In this document: piece after piece, positions 1 through 7,588 of the stretch | How positions within the stretch are numbered: position 1 is the first letter of the stretch | Layout of the letters: the number at the start of each line of letters is the position of its first letter | Source: RGIG7450 sp045648785 | Lineage (GTDB): Bacteria > Bacillota > Clostridia > RUG12999 | Direction: 5' to 3' | DNA length: 45,699 nucleotides | Assembly (NCBI GenBank): GCA_045648785.1 | Contig: JAZROP010000014.1 | Location: 1-45,699, forward strand | The notes under the pieces: model-generated | What the model saw: only the letters and a program-made list of their open reading frames with translations | Told to the model about the DNA's origin: nothing | The model's database searches: none | Program-made: the position numbers and the translations under genes

Positions 1-7
1 AAATCAT
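1..7 (-). CDS. start of an off-window gene (5' end only)
   Basis: Only the first codons are inside the window. On the minus strand an AAGGTG ribosome binding site (plus 14..19) sits 6 nt before an ATG at 7..5, and another in-frame ATG lies at 13..11. Both begin the same frame (M-K-M-I or M-I). The product cannot be identified. It lies directly behind a terminator-like hairpin and a separate promoter, so it may be controlled by attenuation. Confidence 0.4.
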
Positions 8-24
8 TTTCATCACCTTCCAAC

Positions 25-67
25 AAAAAAGCGCATAAATCACACCATTAAGGAATGACTTATACGC
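25..67 (-). terminator. intrinsic terminator / attenuator hairpin
   Basis: Read on the minus strand, 67..56 pairs with 42..31 in a continuous 12-bp stem (ten Watson-Crick pairs and two G-U wobbles) with a 13-nt loop, followed at once by six T (30..25). It ends about 6 nt before the ribosome binding site of the edge gene. It could end glmMS transcripts, attenuate the edge gene, or both. Confidence 0.7.
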
Positions 68-174
68 TTAAAACTACATATTAATTTTTGTTTCTGGAGT
101 AAAACAAAATTGCAGTCTTAACAGGTCATACCTTATATTAAGATTACATATCGTTGATTACTCTAATTGGTTAC
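25..174 (-). promoter_or_regulatory. candidate cis-regulatory leader RNA before the edge gene
   Basis: This is about 150 nt of non-coding sequence between a good promoter and a terminator that abuts a ribosome binding site, the usual layout of an attenuator or riboswitch. The segment 132..123 (RNA GGUAUGACCU) can pair 8 of 10 with the 5' arm of the terminator (61..52), giving a possible antiterminator, and can also fold locally as AGGU-AUG-ACCU. I do not recognise a T-box, purine, SAM, c-di-GMP, ZTP, fluoride or guanidine signature. The function is unknown. Confidence 0.4.
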
Positions 175-180
175 GGTTTC

Positions 181-209
181 ATTGTAACACAGAAATTTCC
201 CTGTTGCAA
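181..209 (-). promoter_or_regulatory. sigma-A-type promoter for the edge-gene leader
   Basis: On the minus strand, -35 TTGCAA (209..204), a 17-nt spacer and -10 TACAAT (186..181), with the expected start near 174. It begins 8 bp past the glmS stop codon, so the downstream gene has its own promoter. Confidence 0.6.
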
Positions 210-216
210 GTGTTTT

Positions 217-2028
217 TTATTCTACTGTAACTGATTTTGCGAGGTTGCGGGGTTTATCTATGTCACAACCTCTCTCCCGTGCCATATGGTATGCAAAAAT
301 CTGTAAAGCCACTACCGACAGAGAGGGAGTGAACAAATCGTTTGTCTTGGGAAGCGTGACAGACATATCTACTTCGTTTCCTGCACTCATACCCTCGGGC
401 AAGAATAACATCACATATCCGCCACGGGATTTAACTTCTTTTATATTGCTTAAGGTTTTATCAAAAATGTGTTTTTGAGTAGCCACAGCAATCACAAGTG
501 AATTTTCCTCAATCAGCGAAATGGTGCCATGCTTAAGTTCTCCTGCAGCATATGCTTCCGAGTGAATGTATGAAATCTCCTTAAGTTTGAGAGAGCCTTC
601 GAGAGATACACACCAGTCGAGTCCTCTGCCCAGATAAAATGCGCTTGAAATATCGTGATGCTTTGACGCACAGTCCTTAAGTATATCATTAAGGGCAATA
701 ACTTCTTTGATTTTAGAGGGAATTTCGAGCAAATCAGAGCATAGCTCGGATTCAAACTCCGGTGTAATTTTCCCTTTTACTGAGGCTGTATATATTGCAA
801 GAAGATATAGCATTATAAGCTGACAACTGTACGCCTTGGTGGTTGCTACCGCGATTTCAGGACCGGCAAGTGTGTGAACTACAAAGTCCGCCTCTCTCGC
901 AATTGAACTTCCGGCAACATTTACGATTGCAAGTGTTTTTGCACCACGGCATTTAGCTTCGCGCATTGCGGCGAGAGTGTCTGCAGTTTCGCCAGACTGG
1001 CTTATTACTATAACCAAATCATTTTCCGATAAAACCGGGTCTGCATAACGAAACTCTGAAGCAAGCCATACATCAACAGGTACATGAGCCAGTTTTTCAA
1101 AAATATATTTTCCGGCAACCCCAGTATGATATGCACTTCCGCAAGCTGTAATATAAATGCGGTTAATGGTTTTTAATTTGTCTTGGAGCCCGTCAAAATT
1201 AAGTCTGCCGTCTTTGATATGCCCCAAAAGAGTATCCTTTACAACTTTTGGCTGTTCGTGGATTTCTTTAAGCATGAAATGGTCAAAGCCGCCTTTTTCT
1301 GCCGCATCAATATCCCAAGTTACATGAAAAAGCTCTTTAGTTATTTCTTTTTTGTCTGCAGAATAGATTTTTATTTCATTTTCTGTGCAACGCACAATTT
1401 CTCCATCCTCGAGAAGATATACATCTCTGGTTTCGGATAAAAGCGCAGGAATATCTGATGCAATGAAATTTTCATTTTTACCTTTTCCAGCGATTAGCGG
1501 ACTGTCCTTTTTTACGGCGTAAAGCTCACCTGGGTGTTCAGCAGATATAATACCGAGCGCAAAAGAGCCGGTGAGCATACTTACTGTTTTTGAAATTGCA
1601 TCAAGCATATCGCCGTTATAATTCAACTCAAGAAGATGAGCAACAACTTCGCTATCTGTATCAGAAGAAAAGACAACCCCTTTTTCATACAGAAAATTTT
1701 TAAGAGAGAGATAATTTTCTATAATGCCATTGTGAACAATGGCGATTTTGCGGTTTGCTGAAAGATGCGGATGTGAGTTTTTATCAAGGGGAGCTCCGTG
1801 TGTTGCCCATCGGGTGTGACCGATTCCAATATTACCACTTATGTTTTGTTCTTCAGTTTTTTTACGCAGAGTGCTAAGCCGTCCTTTTGCTTTTATACAG
1901 TCCAGACCGCTATCATTTAAAAGAGCAACTCCGGCGGAGTCATATCCGCGATATTCAAGTTTTTCAAGTCCGCCCAAAAGAAAGGGCAGAGCGTTTTTTT
2001 TGCCAATATATCCAACTATTCCACACAT
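217..2028 (-). CDS. glmS: glutamine--fructose-6-phosphate aminotransferase (isomerizing)
   Basis: GlmS converts fructose-6-phosphate and glutamine to glucosamine-6-phosphate in the cytoplasm, the first committed step to UDP-GlcNAc for peptidoglycan. The 603-aa length is normal. The N-terminus MCGIVGYIG exposes the catalytic Cys of the class II glutaminase domain (about residues 1-230). Two SIS domains follow, with ITACGSAYHTG and SQSGETADT marking the sugar-phosphate site, and the protein ends KPRNLAKSVTVE as the family does. Its ATG shares one base with the glmM stop (TAATG), so the two are translationally coupled and supply consecutive steps. That overlap leaves no room for a glmS ribozyme directly before glmS, so control must come from the glmM promoter or elsewhere. 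Confidence 0.98.
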   Translation of the reverse strand: MCGIVGYIGKKNALPFLLGGLEKLEYRGYDSAGVALLNDSGLDCIKAKGRLSTLRKKTEEQNISGNIGIGHTRWATHGAPLDKNSHPHLSANRKIAIVHNGIIENYLSLKNFLYEKGVVFSSDTDSEVVAHLLELNYNGDMLDAISKTVSMLTGSFALGIISAEHPGELYAVKKDSPLIAGKGKNENFIASDIPALLSETRDVYLLEDGEIVRCTENEIKIYSADKKEITKELFHVTWDIDAAEKGGFDHFMLKEIHEQPKVVKDTLLGHIKDGRLNFDGLQDKLKTINRIYITACGSAYHTGVAGKYIFEKLAHVPVDVWLASEFRYADPVLSENDLVIVISQSGETADTLAAMREAKCRGAKTLAIVNVAGSSIAREADFVVHTLAGPEIAVATTKAYSCQLIMLYLLAIYTASVKGKITPEFESELCSDLLEIPSKIKEVIALNDILKDCASKHHDISSAFYLGRGLDWCVSLEGSLKLKEISYIHSEAYAAGELKHGTISLIEENSLVIAVATQKHIFDKTLSNIKEVKSRGGYVMLFLPEGMSAGNEVDMSVTLPKTNDLFTPSLSVVALQIFAYHMARERGCDIDKPRNLAKSVTVE

Positions 2029-3392
2029 TAATTTTTCGCCTTCCTAAAGCTTACGGTTTCAATATAGTCTTTTGTTTCTTCAGCGTCTTTTAACATTTCA
2101 GATTTATCAGTTCCCTCAATCATAACACGAATTACAGGTTCTGTTCCAGACGGTCTTATTAAAAGCCTGCCCGAATTTTCATATTTTTTATGCATTTCAG
2201 TGATGAAAAGAGAGAGATTTTCATCCGAAAGAATTTCTGAACTATTTACACCATTTGTTTTGGCATTTAAAACAATCTGAGGAAGAATTGTTATATCTTG
2301 TCTGAGTTCAGATGCTTTTTTACCAGAGTTTTTTAACAACTTCAAAAACTCAAGGGCGCAGACAAGACCATCGCCGGTTGAGTTATAAAGAGTGGATATT
2401 ATATGTCCGGATTCCTCACCGCCGATAACAGAGCCAATCTCTGTCATTTTTTCGTAAACATACCGGTCGCCGACTTTTGTGGCAACAAAATCAATATTAT
2501 GCTCTTTTAAAGTCATAGAAAGTCCCATATTGCTCATTACAGTACCCACAACTGTGTTTCCCGAGAGAATACCGCATTTTTTATATTCAATTGCGATGAG
2601 TCCAATGAGTACATCGCCGGTTAATACGACACCGCTTTCATCTACGGCAAGAACTCTGTCCGCGTCACCATCAAAAGCAATGCCCACATCAGCTCCGCTA
2701 CTTTTAACAAAGTCGGACAGGCTGTCAATATGAACACTTCCGCAATCATTATTTATGTTTATCCCGTCGGGGGAGGCGGATTTAACAAACACCTCGGCAC
2801 CCAGCTTTTTAAAAGCTTCGGGGGCGATAAAAGAGTTTGCGCCGTTAGAGCAGTCAACAGCTATTTTTAAGCCTGTAAGGTCATGACCTGCAGCGGAAAC
2901 GGCGTGATTTAAATAATCGATTGAACCATCAGCATATGATTTCAATCTTCCGATGTCACTTCCGGTAAGGGGGGATGAGATAGTTTTGTTTCCTAACAAA
3001 TATTCTTCTATTTCTTCCTCCAATTCATCGCTCAGCTTTTCACCGTTTGAATTGAAAAATTTAATGCCGTTATACTGAACAGGATTGTGTGATGCAGAGA
3101 TTACAACCCCGGCATCAGCCTCTAATTTTCGTGTGAGATATGCAACCGCAGGAGTAGGAATAACTCCGAGAGTTAAAACCTCCGCCCCTTGAGATAGTGC
3201 TCCTGAAATAAAGGCAGCTTCTAGCATATCACTTGAAATGCGTGTATCTTTGCCAATTACTATGCGAATTTTTTTTGTGTTTTTTTGAGATAATAAATAT
3301 GTGGAATATCGACCAAGTCTGCATGCAAGGTCAGCGTCGAGAAAGCTACCGGCGATACCGCGTACGCCGTCTGTACCAAAATATTTAGTCAT
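2028..3392 (-). CDS. glmM: phosphoglucosamine mutase
   Basis: GlmM isomerises glucosamine-6-phosphate to glucosamine-1-phosphate for UDP-GlcNAc synthesis. The ATG at 3392 is chosen over the longer frame because an AGGAGGT site lies 7 nt before it and the protein then starts MTKYFGTDGVRG, the standard GlmM start, giving 454 aa. The phosphoserine loop ISASHNP, the metal-binding FDGDADR and the C-terminal phosphate-binding RPSGTEPVIRVM are all present. It is the first gene of the glmM-glmS operon, with its own promoter directly upstream. I am sure of the assignment. Confidence 0.98.
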   Translation of the reverse strand: MTKYFGTDGVRGIAGSFLDADLACRLGRYSTYLLSQKNTKKIRIVIGKDTRISSDMLEAAFISGALSQGAEVLTLGVIPTPAVAYLTRKLEADAGVVISASHNPVQYNGIKFFNSNGEKLSDELEEEIEEYLLGNKTISSPLTGSDIGRLKSYADGSIDYLNHAVSAAGHDLTGLKIAVDCSNGANSFIAPEAFKKLGAEVFVKSASPDGININNDCGSVHIDSLSDFVKSSGADVGIAFDGDADRVLAVDESGVVLTGDVLIGLIAIEYKKCGILSGNTVVGTVMSNMGLSMTLKEHNIDFVATKVGDRYVYEKMTEIGSVIGGEESGHIISTLYNSTGDGLVCALEFLKLLKNSGKKASELRQDITILPQIVLNAKTNGVNSSEILSDENLSLFITEMHKKYENSGRLLIRPSGTEPVIRVMIEGTDKSEMLKDAEETKDYIETVSFRKAKN

Positions 3393-3415
3393 TTTTAATA
3401 CCTCCTGTTTATTGG

Positions 3416-3444
3416 AATATAACATAAGTTAACAGGTTAATCAA
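3416..3444 (-). promoter_or_regulatory. promoter of glmM-glmS
   Basis: On the minus strand, -35 TTGATT (3444..3439), a 17-nt spacer and -10 TATATT (3421..3416). The leader before the glmM ATG is only about 18 nt, which leaves no space for a riboswitch. Confidence 0.6.
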
Positions 3445-3463
3445 GAAAAAACTACTAAATCGT

Positions 3464-4255
3464 TTAAGTAAGGAGGGTTGTAAGAGATTTGAATGTGTAG
3501 CCCTGTTTTTTTGCCTCAATAATAATGCTTTCAAGAGTGTTTGCGTTTGTTTCTGAAACTGCGTGCATCAGGATTATTGCGCCATTATGAAGATTATTTA
3601 TAACAGAATCAAATACGAATTCGCTGTTTGGTTGTTTATCAACATTCCAGTCCTCGTAGGCAATGCTCCAGAAAATTGTTTTATAACCCAGTTTTTTTGA
3701 AAAGTACATACTCTGTTCGCTGTGTTCTCCCATAGGTGGACGCAGAAACTTCATACTTTTGCCTGTGGTTTCATAAAATATTCTGTCCAGCTCTATCAGC
3801 TCATATTCAATCTCATCAGCCGAAAGTGATGGCATACTGGGGTGATTTACCGTATGATTTCCAACATCATGCCCCTCGTTTACCATACGGCAGATAAGCT
3901 CGGTCTCCTTATTTAAATAAGGACCGGTTACAAAAAAGCAGGCAGGAACGCTATGTTTATTTAGTACATCTAAAATTTTTGCAGTATAACCATTTTCATA
4001 CCCCTCATCAAAAGTAAGATAAATTGATTTTGTACCAGTATCTCCGAGATATATTCCGTCGTAAGTGTCTAAAATTTCAAGCTCGCCAGGGTTTATATCA
4101 GGAGCTTTGCCTGTGTTTTTCTTAAGGCCCCAACACAGTTTTTTTCTGCTTAATGAATCACTCATGCTCCCGGATGGTTGACTTTTACTACAGGAACAAC
4201 AGAATATAAGTGAAGCAACTATCATAAGCCAAACTAATATTTTTGTTTTTTTCAA
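3464..4255 (-). CDS. pdaA: PdaA-type polysaccharide deacetylase (muramic-delta-lactam synthesis, spore cortex)
   Basis: This NodB-fold deacetylase carries hallmarks I associate with B. subtilis PdaA: TFDEGYENGYT, FFVTG, the zinc histidines in GNHTVNHPSM, LRPPMGEHSE, and GYTFKSL near the end. PdaA removes the N-acetyl group of muramic acid in spore cortex peptidoglycan to make muramic-delta-lactam, needed for germination. The TTG at 4255 is preferred: a G-rich ribosome binding site lies 8 nt before it and the protein then begins MKKTKILVWLMIVAS, a membrane or signal segment, giving 263 aa. A Cys-rich stretch (FCCSC) after it could be a weak lipobox. An upstream ATG would add about 42 residues that do not look like the family. 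Its stop lies only 20 bp before the glmM promoter. Confidence 0.85.
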   Translation of the reverse strand: MKKTKILVWLMIVASLIFCCSCSKSQPSGSMSDSLSRKKLCWGLKKNTGKAPDINPGELEILDTYDGIYLGDTGTKSIYLTFDEGYENGYTAKILDVLNKHSVPACFFVTGPYLNKETELICRMVNEGHDVGNHTVNHPSMPSLSADEIEYELIELDRIFYETTGKSMKFLRPPMGEHSEQSMYFSKKLGYKTIFWSIAYEDWNVDKQPNSEFVFDSVINNLHNGAIILMHAVSETNANTLESIIIEAKKQGYTFKSLTTLLT

Positions 4256-4302
4256 AATGATTACCCCCCCGAATAATTTTATGCACAAATCGTAAAAAAA
4301 TG

Positions 4303-4331
4303 TTGAAGTGACGCATATAATATGATAAAAT
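4303..4331 (+). promoter_or_regulatory. promoter of the deacetylase-cysK transcript
   Basis: -35 TTGAAG (4303..4308), 17-nt spacer, -10 TAAAAT (4326..4331), followed within 20 nt by an AGGGG ribosome binding site. A TATAAT inside the spacer is too close to the -35 to serve as its -10. Confidence 0.5.
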
Positions 4332-4356
4332 AAAATATGAACCGAAAAGGGGATAA

Positions 4357-5133
4357 ATGATGTTTCTCTTAGGCAGACCAAAGTTTTTTGCGGCAGCAGC
4401 CATAGTAATTATATTAACAGCTCTTATTGTAAACAACATGTCAATTGAGAATGATATGCCCAACTACAGTTTATATACCGGCGGAGATGTATATGAGCCT
4501 GAGGCAAATATTACACGCACGCTTATACAAAATGACAAAAATTCACCACAAAAAACGGCATATCTCACATTTGATGACGGACCAACCGCCAATACTGAAA
4601 AAATTCTTGATGTGCTTGCTCAGTATGGAGCAAAAGCAACATTTTTTGTTCTTGGTGAAACGGCAGAGAGAAATCCGGAAATTCTTCGCAGGATATTTAA
4701 TGAGGGACATACAATAGGAAATCACAGTTACAATCATGATTACGACGAGGTATATGGAACCCGTGAGGAGTTCATAAACGAACTTACCAAATGGGAGGAG
4801 GTCGTAGGAGATATAATCGGCTACGATAATATTGTCAAGCTACTTAGGTTTCCGGGCGGATCAAAGGATGAATGGAAGTATATCTATCGCAATATAGCGG
4901 CAGAAATGGGATACAAATTTGTAGACTGGACAGCACTTAACGGCGATGCGGACAGCAAACCTTTTTCTCGGGAAAGGTGTATGGAGGAAATAAAAAAATA
5001 CTGCACCGATACAGGAGATGTTGTGATATTAATGCATGACAGTGCAAAAAAAACTATTACCGCGGAAATGATGCCACAAATTCTGGACTATCTGCTAAGT
5101 GAGGGATATACATTTAAAAGAATAGAAATATAG
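4357..5133 (+). CDS. PgdA-like membrane-anchored peptidoglycan N-acetylglucosamine deacetylase
   Basis: A 258-aa NodB-family deacetylase with an N-terminal membrane anchor (about residues 7-27), so the catalytic domain should lie outside the membrane. It has the PgdA-type motifs TFDDGP (general base and metal Asp), GNHSYNHDYD (two zinc His), RFPGGS and VILMHDS. Its likely role is deacetylating cell-wall GlcNAc, which usually raises lysozyme resistance; substrate specificity is inferred. Two adjacent ATGs (4357, 4360) follow the AGGGG site and either may be used. It is divergent from pdaA and differs from it by having TFDDGP instead of TFDEGY, so the two are paralogues with different roles. 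cysK follows within 10 bp. Confidence 0.88.
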   Translation: MMFLLGRPKFFAAAAIVIILTALIVNNMSIENDMPNYSLYTGGDVYEPEANITRTLIQNDKNSPQKTAYLTFDDGPTANTEKILDVLAQYGAKATFFVLGETAERNPEILRRIFNEGHTIGNHSYNHDYDEVYGTREEFINELTKWEEVVGDIIGYDNIVKLLRFPGGSKDEWKYIYRNIAAEMGYKFVDWTALNGDADSKPFSRERCMEEIKKYCTDTGDVVILMHDSAKKTITAEMMPQILDYLLSEGYTFKRIEI

Positions 5134-5142
5134 GTGATGAAA

Positions 5143-6051
5143 ATGAGAATTTATAATGATATAACCGAGCTTATCGGTAAAACTCCGCTTGTTCATATTT
5201 ATACTGATAAAAAAACAGGTGCTAAAGTTGTTGCCAAAGTGGAAGCGTTTAATCCTGCCGGCAGCATTAAAGACCGTGCGGCGCTTTCTATGATTGAGGC
5301 AGCAGAAAAAAAGGGGCTGCTCAAAAAAGGCGGAACAATAATAGAACCTACTAGCGGAAATACTGGTATTGGTCTTGCAGCAGTTGCGGCTGTAAGAGGG
5401 TACAAAGTAATTCTCACAATGCCCGAAACTATGAGCATTGAACGCAGAAAGCTCCTTTCTGCTTATGGTGCGGAAATTGTGCTGACAGACGGTGCAAAAG
5501 GCATGAAAGGTGCGATCGAAAAAGCACTTGAAATAAGGAATGAAATAGGGGACGCGTTTATTCCCGATCAATTTTCAAATCCGGCAAACCCCGAAATCCA
5601 TATAAAAACAACAGGCCCTGAAATATGGGATGACACTGACGGACAGGTGGAAATAATTGTTGCCGGAGTGGGTACAGGCGGAACGCTTTCGGGCACGGCA
5701 AAATATTTAAAATCGAAAAATCCTAAAATAAAAGCGGTAGCCGTTGAACCTTTTGAATCGCAAGTAATAGGTAAGGGTGAGGCAGGTCCGCACGGGATAC
5801 AGGGGATAGGGGCGAATTTTGTGCCGGATAATTTCAATGCTGAAATTTGCGACGAAATTCTGTCCGTAAAATCGGACGACGCAAAGGCTGAAGCAAAAAA
5901 TCTTGCGACAGAAAAAGGAATACTTGCCGGAATATCCGCAGGGGCAGCCATTCATGCCGGCAAAATTCTTGCTGCGCGAAAAGAAAATGCGGACAAGTTT
6001 ATTATAGTAATCCTGCCTGACACAGGAGAAAGATATTTAAGTGAATTTTAA
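5143..6051 (+). CDS. cysK: cysteine synthase A (O-acetylserine sulfhydrylase)
   Basis: A PLP enzyme of the beta family that makes cysteine from O-acetylserine and sulfide. The PLP lysine is K43 in PAGSIKDR and the phosphate or substrate loop is EPTSGNTGIGLA, followed by GVGTGGTLSGTAKYL, the PLP-phosphate glycine loop. The end GERYLSEF matches the family's GERYLS. Three in-frame starts exist (GTG 5134, ATG 5137, ATG 5143); the ATG at 5143 is chosen because the AGGTG site lies 6 nt before it, giving 302 aa. It is co-transcribed with the upstream deacetylase, a pairing that looks like operon convenience. A cystathionine-beta-synthase-like role is less likely because there are no extra domains. 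Confidence 0.93.
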   Translation: MRIYNDITELIGKTPLVHIYTDKKTGAKVVAKVEAFNPAGSIKDRAALSMIEAAEKKGLLKKGGTIIEPTSGNTGIGLAAVAAVRGYKVILTMPETMSIERRKLLSAYGAEIVLTDGAKGMKGAIEKALEIRNEIGDAFIPDQFSNPANPEIHIKTTGPEIWDDTDGQVEIIVAGVGTGGTLSGTAKYLKSKNPKIKAVAVEPFESQVIGKGEAGPHGIQGIGANFVPDNFNAEICDEILSVKSDDAKAEAKNLATEKGILAGISAGAAIHAGKILAARKENADKFIIVILPDTGERYLSEF

Positions 6052-6059
6052 TTACCTAT

Positions 6060-6088
6060 TTGATATGATGGAGTTCATGTAATAGATT
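6060..6088 (+). promoter_or_regulatory. possible promoter of the small membrane protein gene
   Basis: -35 TTGATA (6060..6065), 17-nt spacer, -10 TAGATT (6083..6088). The -10 is imperfect and no independent evidence supports it. Confidence 0.35.
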
Positions 6089-6107
6089 GACAAGAAAGGA
6101 TAGCCCA

Positions 6108-6482
6108 ATGAAAAAATCATTGATGATCAGAATAGCATTGTTAATTGCATATTGTACTCCTTTTGCTTTTCTTTCTGTAAATGGTGATGCAACATCAGGA
6201 ACAATGATTTTTTACGGAGTAATGATTATAAGCTTTGCAATGTTGTGTTGTGGTATAATAAAAACAAATAACATACTCATTTTATATGTTGGCAATGCTC
6301 TAAGTTTTATTTCATCTTATTTAACTGCAAAATTTTCAGGACTTGAGCCAATGGGACATTATTTTAAACCGTTTACCGCCCATTCTCTTATAGTGGTGAT
6401 TTCGATTATTGCAATTGTTATTCAAATGATTATAGTGCAGAGTTGTGTGCTAAAAAAAGAAAAAACAAATAATACGCAGTAA
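6108..6482 (+). CDS. small integral membrane protein of unknown function
   Basis: This 124-aa product begins MKKSLMIRIALLIAYC and shows about four hydrophobic segments (roughly residues 6-23, 33-52, 55-73 and 94-113) with short polar loops, ending in a Lys-rich tail. The ATG at 6108 has an AAAGGA site 7 nt upstream; a longer frame from 6087 lacks one. I do not recognise the family and see no catalytic motif. It lies between cysK and pta but probably has its own promoter, so the neighbours say little about its job. Confidence 0.65.
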   Translation: MKKSLMIRIALLIAYCTPFAFLSVNGDATSGTMIFYGVMIISFAMLCCGIIKTNNILILYVGNALSFISSYLTAKFSGLEPMGHYFKPFTAHSLIVVISIIAIVIQMIIVQSCVLKKEKTNNTQ

Positions 6483-6495
6483 TTTTAATTACCTC

Positions 6496-6524
6496 TTGAA
6501 AAATGGAAAAACTTGTGGTAAAAT
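6496..6524 (+). promoter_or_regulatory. promoter of pta-ackA
   Basis: -35 TTGAAA (6496..6501), 17-nt spacer, -10 TAAAAT (6519..6524), about 45 nt before the pta ribosome binding site area. It starts 14 bp past the stop of the preceding gene. Confidence 0.65.
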
Positions 6525-6575
6525 ATATAAGGTTAAGTATTATTTCAAATATTATTTAAAGGAGTGCATATACAA

Positions 6576-7574
6576 ATGAGCGATTTTCTTACAAGAATCA
6601 AGGAAAGAGCAAGGGCAGACAAGAAAACAATCATTCTGCCTGAATCTATGGACAGAAGAATTTATGAAGCGGCTGAAATGATCCTTAAAGAGGACATTGC
6701 AAACATCATCATCATCGGTACCCCCGAAGAAGTTGAAGCAAATTCCAAAGGTCTTGACATTTCCGGCGCAACAATCATTAATCCTTTTACTTACGAAAAA
6801 ACAGAAGAATATTTAAATCTGTTTGTTGAACTGAGAAAAGCTAAAGGTCTTACATATGAAGACGCTAAAAAAATTGCTCTCGGTGACTACATGTACTATG
6901 CTTGCCTTATGGTTAAAGCAGGCGATGCTGACGGCGTTGTTTCCGGTGCTTGCCACTCAACAGGTGACACACTTCGTCCCAGCCTTCAGATTATTAAAAC
7001 AAAACCGGGCATCAAACTTGTTTCCGCTTTCTTCGTAATGGTAGTTCCGGACTGCGAATATGGTGCAAACGGCACATTTATTTTTGCAGACAGCGGGCTT
7101 GTTCAGAATCCTAATTCTGAAGAACTTGCAGCAATCGCAGCTTGCTCTGCTGAATCCTTTGAAGTTCTTGCTGAAGAAGAAGCGGTTGTTGCTATGCTTT
7201 CTCACTCTACAATGGGCAGCGCTAAACACGCTGATGTTGACAAGGTTGTAGAAGCTACAAGAATTTGCAAAGAGCAGAATCCTGATATTAAAGTTGACGG
7301 CGAGCTCCAGCTTGATGCTGCTATTGTTCCCGCAATCGGTAAATCCAAAGCTCCCGATTCATCTGTTGCAGGTAAAGCAAATGTTTTAGTATTCCCTGAC
7401 CTTGACGCAGGTAACATTGGTTATAAACTTGTTCAGAGACTTGCAAAAGCAGAAGCTTACGGACCTATCACACAGGGTATTGCAATGCCTATCAACGACC
7501 TGTCCAGAGGCTGTAGCGCACTTGATATTGTAGGTGTTGTTGCTATCACAGCTGTTCAGGCTCAGGGTAAATAA
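6576..7574 (+). CDS. pta: phosphate acetyltransferase
   Basis: Pta converts acetyl-CoA and phosphate to acetyl-phosphate. With AckA it forms the acetate fermentation branch that yields ATP. The 332-aa length fits the short Firmicutes form with only the PTA_PTB domain. Family features include IILPESMDRRIYEAAE at the N-terminus, ADGVVSGACHSTGDTLRP, GTFIFADSG and the C-terminal NVLVFPDLDAGNIGYKLVQR. The ATG at 6576 gives the usual MSDFLTRIKERAR start; its AAGGAG site is 11 nt away, a little far, and an in-frame GTG at 6564 overlaps that site. ackA starts 14 bp later in the same operon. Confidence 0.97.
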   Translation: MSDFLTRIKERARADKKTIILPESMDRRIYEAAEMILKEDIANIIIIGTPEEVEANSKGLDISGATIINPFTYEKTEEYLNLFVELRKAKGLTYEDAKKIALGDYMYYACLMVKAGDADGVVSGACHSTGDTLRPSLQIIKTKPGIKLVSAFFVMVVPDCEYGANGTFIFADSGLVQNPNSEELAAIAACSAESFEVLAEEEAVVAMLSHSTMGSAKHADVDKVVEATRICKEQNPDIKVDGELQLDAAIVPAIGKSKAPDSSVAGKANVLVFPDLDAGNIGYKLVQRLAKAEAYGPITQGIAMPINDLSRGCSALDIVGVVAITAVQAQGK

Positions 7575-7588
7575 TAGGAGGAATAAAA

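Noticed and set aside
2028..3463. A glmS ribozyme upstream of glmS
   Set aside because: glmM overlaps glmS by one base, and the glmM leader is only about 18 nt, so no ribozyme fits in either place.
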